Positions 1 through 12,176 of a stretch of 64,000 bases of DNA are shown here, piece after piece. The notes beneath the pieces were generated by a model. The model made no database searches, was not told the DNA's origin, and saw nothing but the letters and a program-made list of their open reading frames with translations. How positions within the stretch are numbered: the stretch's first letter is position 1; each line of letters begins with the position of its first letter. Source of the DNA: Punctularia strigosozonata HHB-11173 SS5 (Eukaryota; Basidiomycota; Agaricomycetes; Corticiales; Punctulariaceae); the NCBI RefSeq assembly GCF_000264995.1, contig NW_006767442.1:1146634-1210633 (forward strand), read 5' to 3'. The position numbers were made by a program, and so were the translations under genes.

Positions 1-1120
1 GATCTGATGTCATCATTCAGATCATTCTCATTTGCTGTAGTATCTACGGTACTCTTCGGCGCCTGGCGCCGATCTCTGGGCAGTCTGCCCTCTACTCGGA
101 TGTCCGGTAGGATCGTCCCACTTCTCAACGTACGCGGTAGCGTAGCGTCGGTTACTGTATCTACAGGCATTGTACTAACCTCTTAGGGTGCTCAAAAAAG
201 TGTAAGTTAAGCGTAAGGGGGCGAGGCGGGCGGTGGCGGTGTCACGACGCGCCTCGCAGGCAACAGAGCAGGATCCGGTAGTATAGCAAGAATGAATGTA
301 GATACAGGCGTGCAATCGAGTTTTTATAGTCGAGACGCCATAGATATCAGAGATAATCATATCTCAGATATCAGGCGCCCGGGGAGTAGAGGTAAGCACG
401 CAAGGTTTGACCATATGGCGCCCAACGGGCGCGTCAACATTGTGATTTCTCAGTCGCGGCGGAGCCGCGACCATTCTAAGTTTACCCTACGGCTAAGCTA
501 CGGAGTACTCCGTTACATCGAGATACGATGTGCAATGTTTCTGGCGGTTTCTGGTTCCCTCAACTTGATGCTCCCGGCGGATTGTCTTTCACCCATTCTG
601 TCAACTTCCACTCGCCTATGGGATCTTCTTGATAGCGGGCTACACCTTGATTTGGAGCAGTACACTTGTACAATGGTTGCCCCTCAGTGAGCCATGCTGC
701 TGCTGGCAGTAACCCTAATATAAGGGTCTTACCCAATGCTCCCCAATGACGAGTCGACGATGAGTTCCCAAACATCTCGTTGTCAAAAACATCGGTAGAC
801 TCCTGGGACACATATTTGATCACACAGAGGCTGGACTGTGTCCAGATTTGCTGGATGTAGCGTCCATAATCATGGTTTACATTCGCTAACACTATCCTTG
901 CTTGCTACTGGGAAATTGCTTGTTAATTCCTTTGAATATCATGTTTACCACTCCTCAGAATCATCCTCTGAGCTCCTCACGCGTATTTTGATCATTTCCA
1001 TGCTATCCTAGGGCGCATCATCGTAGAGTTCGTCGTCGAACTGGCGGCAAACCCAGCTTTGGGGTCATTCACGACGCGCGTCTCGTTTCTGGTGCCGCGC
1101 TCATGATTTTTGAAAACGGC
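1..1120. other. Gene-poor stretch
   Basis: No confident gene lies here. The only open frame that reads like protein is a minus-strand one at 560-892, listed separately. GC content is lower than in the exons further right, and I see no tandem repeat or RNA gene. Confidence 0.5.
560..892 (-). CDS. Possible exon of an unrecognised protein
   Basis: This open frame of 110 residues has protein-like composition, with a hydrophobic run GLLPAAAWLT near the middle followed by a polar tail ending in NPPGASS. A possible splice acceptor (ATAG) lies just upstream of the frame. I do not recognise the family. There is no convincing first exon with a start codon in the neighbouring sequence, so it may be a gene remnant or chance. 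Low confidence. Confidence 0.3.
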   Translation of the reverse strand: MLANVNHDYGRYIQQIWTQSSLCVIKYVSQESTDVFDNEMFGNSSSTRHWGALGKTLILGLLPAAAWLTEGQPLYKCTAPNQGVARYQEDPIGEWKLTEWVKDNPPGASS

Positions 1121-1185
1121 TGTAAGGTAGACCTCATGCGCGTCCAACCCCATAGCACGCGACATGCGTGACATTAGACGTAATA
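1121..1185 (+). repeat. Left 65-bp inverted repeat
   Basis: Pairs with 1868-1932 in inverted orientation, about 63 of 65 bases identical by eye. Confidence 0.8.
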
Positions 1186-1867
1186 CGAGCGAAAAGTTGA
1201 TTGTCTCCCGGTCTGAGTAGCTTTCGTTCGAGATGCAACTGGGGTTCTACAATAATGTACTGTGCCGAAGTTTGACTGCTGCTTTCGAAACTCAAGAATA
1301 AGATCCTCGGGAGGAGAGATGAAAACAAGACCGAGGCATGTGATGGACTGCCCTCAGTGCCAAGCCGTGCAACTTGGAGGTTTCTCCTTTCCGCCGCCGT
1401 CACGAAACTGGCTCCGCTGTATTGACTATCTGGCATCCAATGAGCTCTGTGGCACGTCGGGGATCACGACGTTATGCCCTAGGGCCGTTTGCGCAAGTGT
1501 AACCTCGGCCAGTACGCACAACCTTGTTGCCGCCACGTTGGAGCTATCAGCACGGAGGAGAACAGAGAAAATGTATGTTGCCAACAGTATATCCATCTTA
1601 CCGTACTCAATATGATGTCTACTAGTTTCCATGCCTCCAGTTACCCAACTGTCTTGCAGCGCCAGCGCGCCTCAATGAGGTTCAGGGATTGGTCACACTG
1701 TGTCACAGTCATGCCTCACACCCCAGCTATCCTTCTCTCCTTTCGCAGTTCGCACTCTCATCAGTAACTGTCAACGGTCCTATCTATGTACAGGAGACAT
1801 CTATAAAATGCCGGTAACACTTTCGGTGAGAGCTAGTCTAATTGAGAGTTATTTAAATTTTTGCACC

Positions 1868-1932
1868 TATTACGTCTAATGTCACGCGTGTCGCGTGCTA
1901 TGGGGTCGGACGCGCATGAGGTCTACCTTACA
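1868..1932 (-). repeat. Right 65-bp inverted repeat
   Basis: Reverse complement of 1121-1185 with about two transition differences. Confidence 0.8.
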
Positions 1933-2632
1933 AGTTTCGGCTAAACCCCAATTCGAATATGGGAACCTCGCTGGTAATACCCAATTCTATGCATGCCCAT
2001 CGCGTCGTCCGTAAGTATGCGCCAGCTCGCAGGGCATCGTTTCACAAATTGCCATGAACGCAAACGTAGTCAATATATAACAAGCTAACGAGCGTACGGG
2101 GTCCGAACCATGCCAAGGCCAGAACAAGCGAATAACGTAGGAGATAATGTAAAGAAAACGCGTGGTGAGGGGCGGGATGTTACGTTTATGTCCTACGATA
2201 AGGGAGAGGATCCTAGGGAGACACAAGGGAAACGATAACGCCCTTGCCAAAACATCGAGATATATACCGAAAAACCCTGGGTTGTGAGAGAGACAAACAG
2301 ACAATCCTGGGGAAGTCCGTCATTTGTGTGCCCGAAGACCGAAAGAGGTTAGAATGAGGTGTGTTAGGATGTTCGGTGGGTTGAGTGTGATATGAAACAG
2401 ATAAAGGTTTTGCTGCTGAGGATGAGACGCCGTGAACGAGCGAATCGGGTCGGTCCGTGTGCGGAAGCGAGTGTGTATGAGCCGGAGAGAGATATTTGAA
2501 CAGTGATAAGTGATGAGCCAGGGATACCGACGAGAGACCAACAGTGAAAAGCCCAAGAAACGAGAATGTGGATTTTGCTGAGCCTGTAACGCAGGACGGA
2601 AACGTCTTCTCTTGTTCATCGACGCAGGTTGA
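1933..2632. other. Gene-poor stretch, 3' flank of the next gene
   Basis: No gene recognised. Short open frames exist on both strands but none has protein-like composition. The right end is probably the 3' untranslated region of the minus-strand gene that stops at 2633. Confidence 0.4.
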
Positions 2633-4225
2633 TTACGCCGCCGCATCAACAATGACGACCGTCGCCCTTCCCTTTCGCCTGAACCGGAGCGTGAACGCCT
2701 TCGCCTTCGCGACCCAGTTGTCGCTCAATACGATGAACCTATGCCGCGGTTTACGCGCGGGCCTGTCGACGTGCACGGTCGCGGTCGTACCGTGAGGCAG
2801 ATCGTCTTCCTCCTCTTCCTCCTCAATGTCTTCCTCGCCGACGTTTCTGCGTTCTTCCGCGGGCAGGGCATCGGGCATTTGATCCACGTCCTTCGGCACC
2901 AGCACTTGGTCCTTCGGCGAAGGCGGTGCCTCCGCAAGGGTGGGCGAGGTGGACGACGTCAGCCCCGAGGACGTGCCGGGGCGGCTCCCTCCCGCCGTCT
3001 GCGCAGGTGGAATAAGTCCCGACGCCGTCCCGGGCCGGCTGATGCTCTTGCTCCCGGCCCTCGACCTCGTCTGCGTCTGCACCTGCACGCCGACGACGAC
3101 CGCACCAGTGTCGGGGCAAGGGCTCGCGAGGAGCTCCTTCGAGCGCGAGCGGGCGCGAGAGAGGCGGCGGGCGACGGCGCGCGGGAGCGACGGTTTGGCG
3201 GGGATCGCGTACTGCGTTATCGAGTCGTGCAGAGGCGCGGTGCTCGGCGTCGGGGAGGGCGAGCGGGAGCGCCCGTCTGCATGGCGCGGCGCGGGTTCTT
3301 CGTGCGGAAGAGAATTGGTGGAGGCGGCGGATGAGATCGTCGTGGCGCTAGCGGCCTAGCGGCGCGAAGGGCGTGAGAAAAATAAACGAGCGGATCGGAG
3401 ACAGGAAGGTGAGACGTACGGCGAGTTGTTTTTGATAAATGGGCGATTGCATGATGATCGTCGAGAGGCGGGATGGCGTAGGCGGTACGCTGGGCTCGGA
3501 TCCGTTCTCGGGCATGATAGCCTGTGTGAATGAGGGCGCATATAGTTAGTGATACAGCATTTACACAGGATATACAAGGCGACTGACCTCGCCAAGACGC
3601 GAAATGGACACGCTTCCGCCGCGCCGGCGGTTGGCGGCGGGTCGGGGAGCCGGCAGCGAGGGCGTTGGGGAGACGGCGAGGCGAGACGCGCGGCCCTCCT
3701 CTTCTGCTCGACGCTCGCTCTCCGCCTCTACCTTTGAGAACAGCTGAGAACGAACATGTCGCGTCAGCTATGCTTTGTTCTTGCAATGATGGAAGGAAAG
3801 AATGAATGGAGGCAGAGGATTGTTGCCATCACGGCCAGCGTTCGCCGCGGGGGCTGCGCGGCGGTATCTCATCCGGAGTGTCCCAAGGTGGGGGCTGGCG
3901 TCGACAAACCTCCGTGCTGGAGAAAGAGAAAGAGAGGGGAGCAGAAACTCACTCTCTCAATGAATGCCGCGTGTTCAGCTGTGCGCTCGGAGATCGGCGC
4001 GGCGAGATCGAGATGGGCGTCGAGCGCGTGCGTGGCGGTCGCATCCTCCGCCTGAGCGTCCGAGTTCGCGTTCGCGGACTCGCCGTCGGGGCGCGAGAGC
4101 TCAACGTGCGGCACATTCTCGGCCTGTTGTTGCTTATCCTCTGGCGCGTGCGCGAGCTCGGGGGCGGCTGCGGATGAGTCGACGTGTGCATCCGCGACGG
4201 GCACGGGACTCGGTTCTTGTTCCAT
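2633..4225 (-). CDS. Disordered Ser/Pro-rich acidic protein of unknown function
   Basis: Four exons join in frame: 4225-3953, 3731-3588, 3521-3420 and 3355-2633, giving 413 residues. Every junction is in phase 0, with GT donors and AG acceptors, and the second intron carries a CTAAC branch site. The N-terminus (MEQEPSPVPV...) is acidic and Ala-rich. The middle is Ser/Pro/Arg-rich with SRPGTASG-like repeats, and near residue 370 there is a Glu/Asp run. The C-terminal 40 residues (RHRFIVLSDNWVAKAKAF...) look like the only ordered part and contain aromatic and basic residues. No catalytic motif is visible and I do not recognise the family. It is probably an intracellular, largely disordered protein. 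It is transcribed divergently from the membrane-protein gene starting at 4762. Confidence 0.75.
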
Positions 4226-4761
4226 GGCCGTTGTGGTCGGGGGTGTCGCTAGGTGTATGATACTATGGTGAAATGTGGCAGGATAAGGCGCTGGACGTCG
4301 TCGGGCACGACGTGGGCGTGGGGGGACGAGCGAGAGACTCGAACAAGAGAAAAGTCCGAGGAGCTCCTCAAGCGCGCACCCTTCCAGAAACCAAAGGCAC
4401 CGGGGTATCACCTCCGCATTAGGCAGGTCGTTCTGGCCCGCCACGTGAGCTTGACAGGCCTGGGAGCGCGGAAATAACAGGGGCTCCTTCCTCTTCGGGC
4501 AGAGGCTGTAGCGGGGACGTCCAGATAGGGCAAGTTGGCCGGTCACTATTCTCGGTGATGAGCGCACCTTGCCTCCCGACCCCGACGCCCTCCAGCGCCC
4601 TCCCGCCCTCCATCGAGCAGAAATATCGAATATTTCCTCCAGGAGACCGCATGCGCTGAGGACGGTGGCGTAGAGCTTGCCCCGTTTACCCTGGACCCGC
4701 TGCCGTCACGGCTATTTACCTGCTCTCTTGGCGACCTTGGCGCGAACTTCATATTATCACG
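4226..4761. promoter_or_regulatory. Shared upstream region of two divergent genes
   Basis: This stretch of about 535 bp separates the start codons of the minus-strand disordered protein (4225) and the plus-strand membrane protein (4762). It must hold both promoters and 5' leaders. Open frames that run through it are extensions of the flanking frames. No specific operator was recognised. Confidence 0.5.
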
Positions 4762-6414
4762 ATGTGGGCACGCATGATTCTGACGCCTTTCCTGTTCGCA
4801 CTCGCCGCGCTCGCGGAAAACACGACGGACGATAGTGATGTGTACGTTGCCATCCCCATTCAGTCTTTCATCTCTCTCCTTTATACCCCCATCTACCTCT
4901 GCCGCAAATACTGATCGTCCTCGTCATCCCACAGAACCTGGGCCTCTGACCCCATGCTCCGCTACCGCCCGCCCTTCATCGAATCCCTGCCGGTACAGAT
5001 CCTCATCACCGGCATCATCTTTGCCCTCGTCGCCGTGCTCTTCGCCCATCTCCTCTTCACCTGTCAATACCACTGGCACCTTGCACCGATCAACTACGTC
5101 CTTCAACTCGCCTCCGTCCTCTCGCTCCTCATCAGCCTCATTGCCTGCCTCCGCGTCGTCTGCCAGAGTACGATCACCGAATCCAAGAAATGGCCCTACA
5201 TGCTCTCCTACATCGCCGTCGATCTACCACCCTTAGACCCGAATCTCACAGACCCGCTCTGGCCGAAGAGCGAGCTTGCGGCCTGGTACATCATGGACGC
5301 CACCACCTCGGGCCTCATCCAAATTACGCACATTCAGTTCCTCACCCTCCTCTACCCGTCCGACCTTGAAAAGCGGCTCATCCTCGGCCTCCTAGCCCCG
5401 CTCGCGCTCACCTCCGCCGTGATGGAAGTTCTTCCCATCATCGACTCCGCGCCCGTGGCGGGCATGGCCGCCTCCGTCTCCAACGTCTGCAACGCAACAC
5501 TCTCCCTCCTCTTCACCGCCTCGCTCTTCCTCTACGGGTTGCTCGTCAATCGTTCCCAGGCCTGGCGCACGGACGGCGGCACCGCCGCCTTCGGCGCCGC
5601 CGCGCTCACCCTCGCCGTCCTTTCCACCTTCCTCACCTTCCTCTACATCCCGAGTCAGGACCAGTACACGTGGATGCAAGGCCTCATCTGGGCGGTCATC
5701 ATGTGGCAGACGTTCATGGGCTGGTGGTGGTGGGTCGGCGCCGGCATGGGAGGCGAGGTGCAGGATATGGTCGAGCGCGAGGAGCGCAGGCGGGACAGGA
5801 GGCGCAAGCGCGGCGAGCGCGCAAGGCGCCAGCGCGAGAGGGCGGCGAGGGTGATACGCGGCGTCGGCGACAGGCTCGCGTGGCGCGGGCACGTCCACAT
5901 CGGGAGAAGCCACAGCACGTCGTCGGGCCCGTCCGGCGAGGTCGACGTGAGCGCCGTCGCGAGTGGAGTGGATACGCAACTCGGGTCTGGCGCGATAAAA
6001 CGCGGGGCGACGCCGCCGAGACCGGGGGTGCATCGGACGGCGTCGGCGTCGTCTGTGCCTACCCTCGCGTCATCCTCCACGGACGAGGAGAAGCTACCAG
6101 CGCGACGCGCGTGGCCGTTCGACGCATGGTGCGCGCGTTGGCGGCGCGCGCATATGCTCGCTGTACGGAGACGCGCGGAGGCGGAGGCGCCGCGGTTACA
6201 CCAGGCGTATGGATATCCGCCACCGGCTGGCTGGGGCCCGACGCCAAAACAGGCGGATGGGGAGAGGGGCCACGTGGAGATCGAGATCGAGATGAGGGCG
6301 CCGGGGGAGAGGGAGGAGAGCGCGGAGAGGAGAGAGGAGCGCGAACGGAGACAGTCGATGTGGTGGTGGGGCCCGCTCAGGCGATGGAGGTTACAGGACT
6401 CGACGCGGTATTGA
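4762..6414 (+). CDS. Seven-transmembrane protein with basic cytosolic tail
   Basis: Two exons, 4762-4841 and 4935-6414, join in frame (D-S-D-V/T-W-A-S-D) to give 519 residues. The intron has a GTACGT donor and a CACAG acceptor. The short first exon encodes a hydrophobic signal-like start (MWARMILTPFLFALAALA). About seven hydrophobic segments follow up to residue ~290, for example around LITGIIFALVAVLFA and LIWAVIMWQTFMGWWWWVGAG. The remaining ~230 residues are polar: an Arg/Glu-rich coiled stretch, a Ser/Thr-rich part, then another Glu/Arg-rich tail. The layout resembles fungal 7-TM receptor-like or sensor proteins, but I see no diagnostic motif and assign no ligand. The long charged tail suggests protein contacts at the membrane. 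The start was chosen because it supplies the signal-like segment and the correct phase. Confidence 0.8.
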
Positions 6415-7041
6415 AGACCTTCTGCACGAGACTTGCATGAGCTAGCTGTATTATCATCGTTGGTGTGTGTATTCATAGATTTTGGGATGATGATCTTCTT
6501 GGGAGCTCCTTCGTGATATTGACCTTGAGACTTTCTTTCTGCGTTTGTCTCCCTTGTTGACCATCGTCAAGGTTGGCGTGGTGAGTTCCTGTCTTTGGTC
6601 AATCGCCGCATATAGGTCTAACTTCACGTCTTGCAAACAGCAGTCCATGAAAAGCATTCCCATGCATCGTCTGCGCAGGCACCTAGCGGGATCGTGCAAA
6701 CACTGCCTGCATATCATCAACACGATACCAAGTTCAAATCTTGTCAACGCCCTAACGAGTGGTTGATGTCGTCGGCGAAAGATCGTATATGCACATCGTA
6801 GGCATCACGCTGGCAACATGTGACCGCGTCTTTCTCCCTTCATTGTTCATCTCTTCAAGAAGTCAGCGCGACAACTTTCGGAAAGTCGAGTGCTCCATTG
6901 TTGCATTTTCCTAGAGGCTCTTCGGCGTGCGAACGGACTGCACAGATCATGGCCAAACTTCTTTCACCATGAAGAAAGCGCGTGTCCAACAGTATTCATC
7001 CATGAATGCGTCCTCCGCTCAAATCTTGAAGCTGATCATCG
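6415..7041. other. Intergenic region
   Basis: The stretch contains the 3' flank of the 7-TM gene and the upstream region of the BTB gene. I see no further gene or repeat in it. Confidence 0.5.
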
Positions 7042-7929
7042 ATGGTCAAATCCAAACCCTTCAACGGCATTCAACCCCAGATATTGGAGGATACATCGAG
7101 CGATGACCCGTGGGATGAACTCCCAAAAATTGAATGCCCCAAGAACAAACAACCGCATCATCACAGGAAATTCTACTTCGCCAATGTCGTGTTCCAGGTG
7201 AGCCCTATTGTTAACGGACAATGTGTTGGAGTTGACCTTGCGGAAGGTCGAGGACGTTTTGTTTTCTGTGCCTAGGCAGACTCTCGAACGAAACTCGATC
7301 GTTTTCCGGGACATGTTTGAAAACCCGGTTCCCGAGGGGACAGATGCCGAAGGCGTTGGTGACGACAACCCCATCCGTCTCGAAGGTATCGAACTAAACG
7401 ACTTCGAACAGCTGCTCGACGTCTTGTTCCAGTCGTACGTGTGTCCCGGATAGTGTCAATTTCGCCCCTTGACCTTGATTAATAACATTCACGTCCCAGG
7501 CTGCCTGGACAAGATCCGGTACTTTCTTGCGGCCAATGGGTGTCTGTGCTCAAATTGTCCACCATGTGGCAGTTCGATCATATACGGTCGCTCGCCATCC
7601 GAACGCTATCGGTGATCCCGATGGAGGCCGTTAGTAAGGTTGTGTTGGCGAAGACTTACAATGTCGAGGAGTGGATCGTGCCCTCCCTCAACGAGATTGC
7701 TAGACGAAGTGAACCGATTGGCGTCGAAGATGCAGCGCAACTGGGGCTTGAATGGGCGCTCAAGCTTGCTGAAGTGCGGGAGAGCCTGGTATCAACGCAA
7801 ATCAACACAAACCAGCGACAGTATAATTGCCATATTTGCGGAGAGTATCAAAACATCGAGCAGCAAAGCATCAAGAGAAGCACCTATGATTTCACGCAGC
7901 AGATTCGCAGGGTTTTTGCGATGGGGTAG
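7042..7929 (+). CDS. BTB/POZ domain protein
   Basis: Exons 7042-7197, 7247-7434 and 7500-7929 join in frame, giving about 257 residues. The first intron is 49 bp with GTGAGC...GAAG; the second has GTACGT...CCCAG. After ~45 polar residues come hallmarks of basidiomycete BTB proteins: KFYFANVVFQ-like strand, then VEDVLFSVPRQTLERNS, FRDMFENP, and later QWVSVLKLSTMWQFDHIRSLAIR, the helix that follows the BTB fold in this family. BTB domains dimerise and often link targets to cullin-3 ubiquitin ligases. In agaricomycetes the family is large and mostly uncharacterised. No second domain is visible in the C-terminus, which ends in a basic segment. The start at 7042 is the first in-frame ATG; an earlier exon cannot be excluded. 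Confidence 0.85.
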
Positions 7930-9774
7930 GCTTAGGCCAACGCAGTACTCCTGGCGGTGGGGCGAGGGTAAGTATGTTTGATCATTGCCCATTCACGTGG
8001 GCGCCGCGGCCTACGTGAGGGACGACGTCGACAATGTACCTTCCATCGGGTCTAAAACGTCTACTCCTCCAGTGTCTACCCCCAGCTTTTCTTTTGTACC
8101 CCGTCCGGATACAGCCGGTGAAATCGATGGAAATCGATACGTTGAATGGGACATTATTAATTACGACAGAGTGCAGCGTTCACTAACTTAACTTCGCATT
8201 CTGCTACCTCAAGGACAAGGACGAATCCTTAGTGGAGGTTTACGCTCAGGTCCTGGTCCTGGTCCTCGTCATAAGTATGCGTATGCCGTGACGTTGCCGC
8301 CAAACGATTGCGAGCACAAAACGAGCCACAGTGAAGGACCTCGCCGCAAAGTACAGGAATGCCAACGTCATTGACCTCCAGACGGCAAGATGGCGATGCT
8401 GCTTGCCTGTGTTGCCCGACTCGGATTCCACAGCTGTGGGTCATTAGGTTGTTCGGCGCTACGGCTGTAATTTCTCCCCTTCTTTCCTCGGCTATGCAAA
8501 CGGAGGCCCAGGCATTGGTAATCATAGGCTTGTTCAAGCCAGTGTGTCAAGAACTTCAGGTAAATACGAAGTCGTTATCTGAGGTCCGTGAGTGGACGCG
8601 AAAATTGACATCCAGTCTCCCCACGCAGGGGTTATTTGGGTTCTTTTGGCGCTGCACGCGGTCCAACGTAGCAGCTCAAATTCTGAGATCAGTGAGATTC
8701 TCCCAGTATAAGGGTGGAGTTGCAATCGATGCACGAGTTAGATGACGTAACTTGTGAGTTTTCCATGTCTCTGCCCTTCCACCGCTGTTCATTTGATTGA
8801 AAGATGCCTTTCAAGTTGCAGATTACTTAATGTTACACACACATGCTGCCGGGCCCATCGCGGGTCCGCAGCTGAACTCCTACGCGAACAGTGATGCTCT
8901 GTTCCATAGCCATGGATAAGGGATAGCCTCAGTGTCGAACGCTGTGCGGGGGCGTGAGTGCTTGTGCACAAACATGATTGCCGATCTTGAAATAAGTACT
9001 GAAGTCCCGATAGTCGGTGAACCTGTCGGGTACAGAAGGTGAGTGGTTGGAATACGATTCCGCCGGAAAGGAGGGGCTGACCCCGTCTTCCGGTCTCAAC
9101 ATGCACATTGCGATAGGGAAGGAACGGCCTAGCTTAGGGCTCGTGTACCGATTATCACGGGTGTTTATGCCCTGTTCGAAGAGCGCTTGTAATCGACGCA
9201 CACAAGACTGCCTCACGGTGAGGATGTCGCTTTGCGCGCTAAACCCGCTTATCGGTATCAGTCAGCACCTGTTGTCGCTCTAAATAGCGCGTGTTACACA
9301 TGCGGCCTGGACGTTGCTATTTTCGTTTGACCATACGCACACGGCACTTCATAACAATGAGGCTGCGGGGCCTCCGCTAATCCACGGGCGTAGAGGAGCA
9401 GCGGCTGGCGGAAGACGATACGTATGTAAGGCCGGGGGCTAGGTAGGTACCAGCGATCCTTCCTGACCGTGTTCCCGCCCTCGGTCGGCCCTGTCTTCTC
9501 GAAGTCGCGGTTATGCACCGCATAAGAACAACCTCATGGACGCCACTGATGACCTCCCGTCGTCGCCGAGCGGCAGGGATCTTAGCATCCACTGCGCTAT
9601 ATTGAGAAGCACGGGTTGAGCGCCTATCGAAGCACCGGCGTGCGCTGCGCCGGTCTGTCTGCCCACGGCATGGCTGAAGGCCTTGTTCCTCCGCGAATGG
9701 TGGGTGGCTTACGATCGACCACCCTCGCAGACGTACTTAACACCTGGGTCGAGGTGTCGCACAGCTAGTGCTGC
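7930..9774. other. Long stretch without a confident gene
   Basis: About 1.8 kb. Several open frames of 60-130 codons overlap on both strands (for example 8359-8745, plus), but none shows a family signature, a signal peptide with splice partners, or consistent codon use. It may hold a decayed gene or the long 5' region of the 7-TM gene at 9775. No repeat or RNA gene was recognised. Confidence 0.4.
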
Positions 9775-10837
9775 ATGCCTTCTTCCCCCATCACCGTCGT
9801 CACGAAGAATGTCTTGACCGCGACCGAGGATATGCGGTCCTCGGAAAACTTCAATCGCGAGTATCTGCCAGCGGCGGCGGCCTTTGCTTGCCTGTACCTT
9901 CTCCTCCTGTTAATGTTGTTCGGGCTGTTGTTGTCGTCAATACGCATGCCGCACCAAGTATGTATTCCTCTGTTCATATTCTGCTGTGGTGAGTCCTTCC
10001 TTGGTACTATCCTCGAACGCCCCACTCACCACCGATATTTTAGCCCGCCTCGCAGCATACGTTCTGCGTTCTGTAGAGACGGCATCGGATGGCGCGGGCC
10101 AAAACACGACACTTGTTCTCATGGTCAATATCCTTTTCGATTCCGGCTTCGCGTTTCTCCTCGATGCTGCTTACGAAGCGGTTACGCTGAGGTGAGCACG
10201 GATTAGTGCTGTATACGCGGCAAGCGTACTGACGTACACGGAACCAGAGAAATGGACAAACAAAATCTCCCGACGGAGATAGAGCGGAAGATCGTTGATG
10301 GCGTCTCGTTCAATCGCGGAGTAGCGCGGATCGCCCTCGTCGGCCTGTTTGTGATGAGCGTCGTCGGCCAGTGCGAAGAGCAACTCGATCACAAACGTAG
10401 ATCTGTTGGCCTCGCTCGCCAATTGCAGCAGTGCAGTCTATACCTCGGGTTGGGACTGAGTATCGTCCTCGGCTTCCAGGCCCTGTTACTATGCATATCG
10501 ATGACGGCAAACAGTATGCAAACCTGCTATCTCTCCTCGTCGACCTTCTCCTGAACTATCATCAGCATTGACAGGCGACAACAACCAGGACCGGGAACCC
10601 GTTCCTGAACACACCGCGTCGGCATGGCCCTTCTTCCTCCTCTTCGTCATGGCTGTGTTCCTCTTCATTCGCCAAGTTTTTTACGTCGCAACCTTGCACC
10701 ATCGAGGCGCGCTGCGCAATGAAGCACTCTGGTATCCCTTGGCCGCTATGCCCGAGTTCATATCGGCGGCGTTCCTTTGCATCCCTAAACTCTCTTACTC
10801 CTCCGACAATGAAAACGGCCCGCAAGAATCTGCTTGA
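9775..10837 (+). CDS. Seven-transmembrane fungal protein
   Basis: Exons 9775-9988, 10044-10191, 10248-10513 and 10575-10837 join in frame to 296 residues, each intron with GT...AG. Seven hydrophobic segments are evident: AAFACLYLLLLLMLFGLLL, VCIPLFIFCCARLAAYVL, LVLMVNILFDSGFAFLL, IALVGLFVMSVVG, YLGLGLSIVLGFQALLLC, WPFFLLFVMAVFLFIRQ, and WYPLAAMPEFISAAFLC. The last, with an NEALWYPLAA start, resembles the C-terminal helix of the RTA1-like/DUF7702-type fungal 7-TM families, so it is probably a plasma-membrane protein of that kind. The ligand or transport substrate is unknown. A different splice choice at the first donor would shift the frame; the one chosen (CTGTG|GTGAGT) keeps helix 2 and the conserved CARLAAYVLR motif. 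Confidence 0.75.
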
Positions 10838-12176
10838 TGCAATAATGACGACCTGCACTGTACAATAACCAATATAATTTGTATGATATTCCGCGAGGAG
10901 TCGAGCCTTCTACGTTGCTGAGTCCAGAGATGCGGCATTTTCATGGAAACCTATATATCGACTTCGGACTAATTACCTCGTCGGCTCCATCAAATCGAGC
11001 AGCTCATATTGGCGGCGTTAGTTTTTTTTCTCCACTGACGGTAGGACATCACTCAGGCAAGTAGCACGATGAAATTCATGATGACTTACGCTGCAATATG
11101 CAACGAGGAATATGGGGCTATTCATTTCCAGGATTGAAATTCGCCGACGCGCCCGGTCCATATGAGGCAACCCCGCACGCATCTCCTCTTCCGATCCTTC
11201 ACCTACCACTGCATTAGAATTTCCGTCCGCACTAGGTTACCAAGGCTCTTCTCAGAAAACGTCCACTACTCTGAAACATGTACGCTATGGCCTTATGCAA
11301 GTCCAAAACGACAATCCAGCATGTCCGAGCTCCAGACTTGGCCATCATCAATTCACGCGGACTGCCTGTGACACGGACTGCTTAGACACGCAGTCTACCC
11401 ATCGAGACTCAGCCTTCGACTCCCTATCTCAGAGGGGGCACTCAGCTACGCTAACTTTATGCTGGTTTGAAGAAGCAATTCATCGTAACGGGCGACTGCA
11501 CTCATGACAAAAACTGCCTGCGATTGGCATGGGTCATCAGTGGCATCGAGTGCCGTCCCAAGTACGTTCGCAGCGATGTGATGCGCGCTGCGCTACTATC
11601 ACTAACCATGCAGTCATGATGCAGATCCACGCGCGTCCTGAAAGCGGACAGGGCTATCAACATACAACTCGAATACAACTTGAAAGACATGGGTGTCCCA
11701 CCCACTATGGTCGCCGAAGTCGCTTCCCTCGCCGCTATGAGCATCGTGCCGCCTCATGCCTGACACGTTCGGTTATCCCAGGGAGCGTCGAGTGATAGCG
11801 GAGCGCTGCGATGGCGCCACCATCCAATATGGACCCACTCCTTACCTGCTCGTATCGCTTCATCGTACGGTGGAAGCTGTTCTTAACGTTTTGGACAGAG
11901 CAGGTCGCTGAAGATCCTGCGTACGCCGTGTGTCCTGAGCCTACATTCCGCCAGCATGACTGCGTTCAGTTTTGTATAAAATCTGTTGAGACATGTCGGC
12001 GGTTCTGCAGCTCCTGGCTCTCCTTCGCATTCGTTCTTTGAGCTCGCTCAGGCACTGGTTTGGTGAGTCGCCTCGATCCTTGAAAACGGCGTTACCCCTG
12101 ACAAAATCTCCAGCCACCTATCTTCTTACTTCACGCCCTATATATTTTCTACATCCATCTTATATCATCGTTCAAC
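10838..12176. other. Intergenic region with one possible coding remnant
   Basis: About 1.3 kb with no confident gene. A protein-like plus-strand segment at 11504-11762 is listed separately. The right end is the promoter of the secreted-protein gene at 12177 and includes a TATA-like TATATATTT near 12138. Confidence 0.4.
11504..11762 (+). pseudogene. Possible coding remnant, family unknown
   Basis: One plus-strand frame reads DKNCLRLAWVISGIECRPKYV and, after a stop or an unrecognised intron carrying a CACTAAC branch-like motif, RVLKADRAINIQLEYNLKD followed by MGVPPTMVAEVASLAA. The composition is protein-like. I recognise no family and cannot find flanking exons. It may be the end of a gene whose 5' part has decayed. 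Confidence 0.3.

Larger units (their letters stand above)
1121..1932. mobile_element. Non-autonomous element with 65-bp terminal inverted repeats
   Basis: Positions 1121-1185 and 1868-1932 are reverse complements of each other over 65 bp with about two mismatches. The outermost bases are TGTAAGGTAG at the left and CTACCTTACA at the right. The 682 bp between them hold no recognisable transposase. I could not find a matching target-site duplication directly outside the repeats, so the superfamily is not assigned. The near identity of the two arms suggests a young insertion or an arm kept identical by conversion. Both mismatches are transitions. It is a plain DNA-transposon-like structure; a simple inverted duplication is the alternative. 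Confidence 0.6.

Noticed and set aside
5392-6476. Minus-strand open frames of 213 and 273 codons
   Set aside because: They are antisense to the GC-rich 7-TM gene, whose plus-strand reading has membrane segments and a signal-like start.
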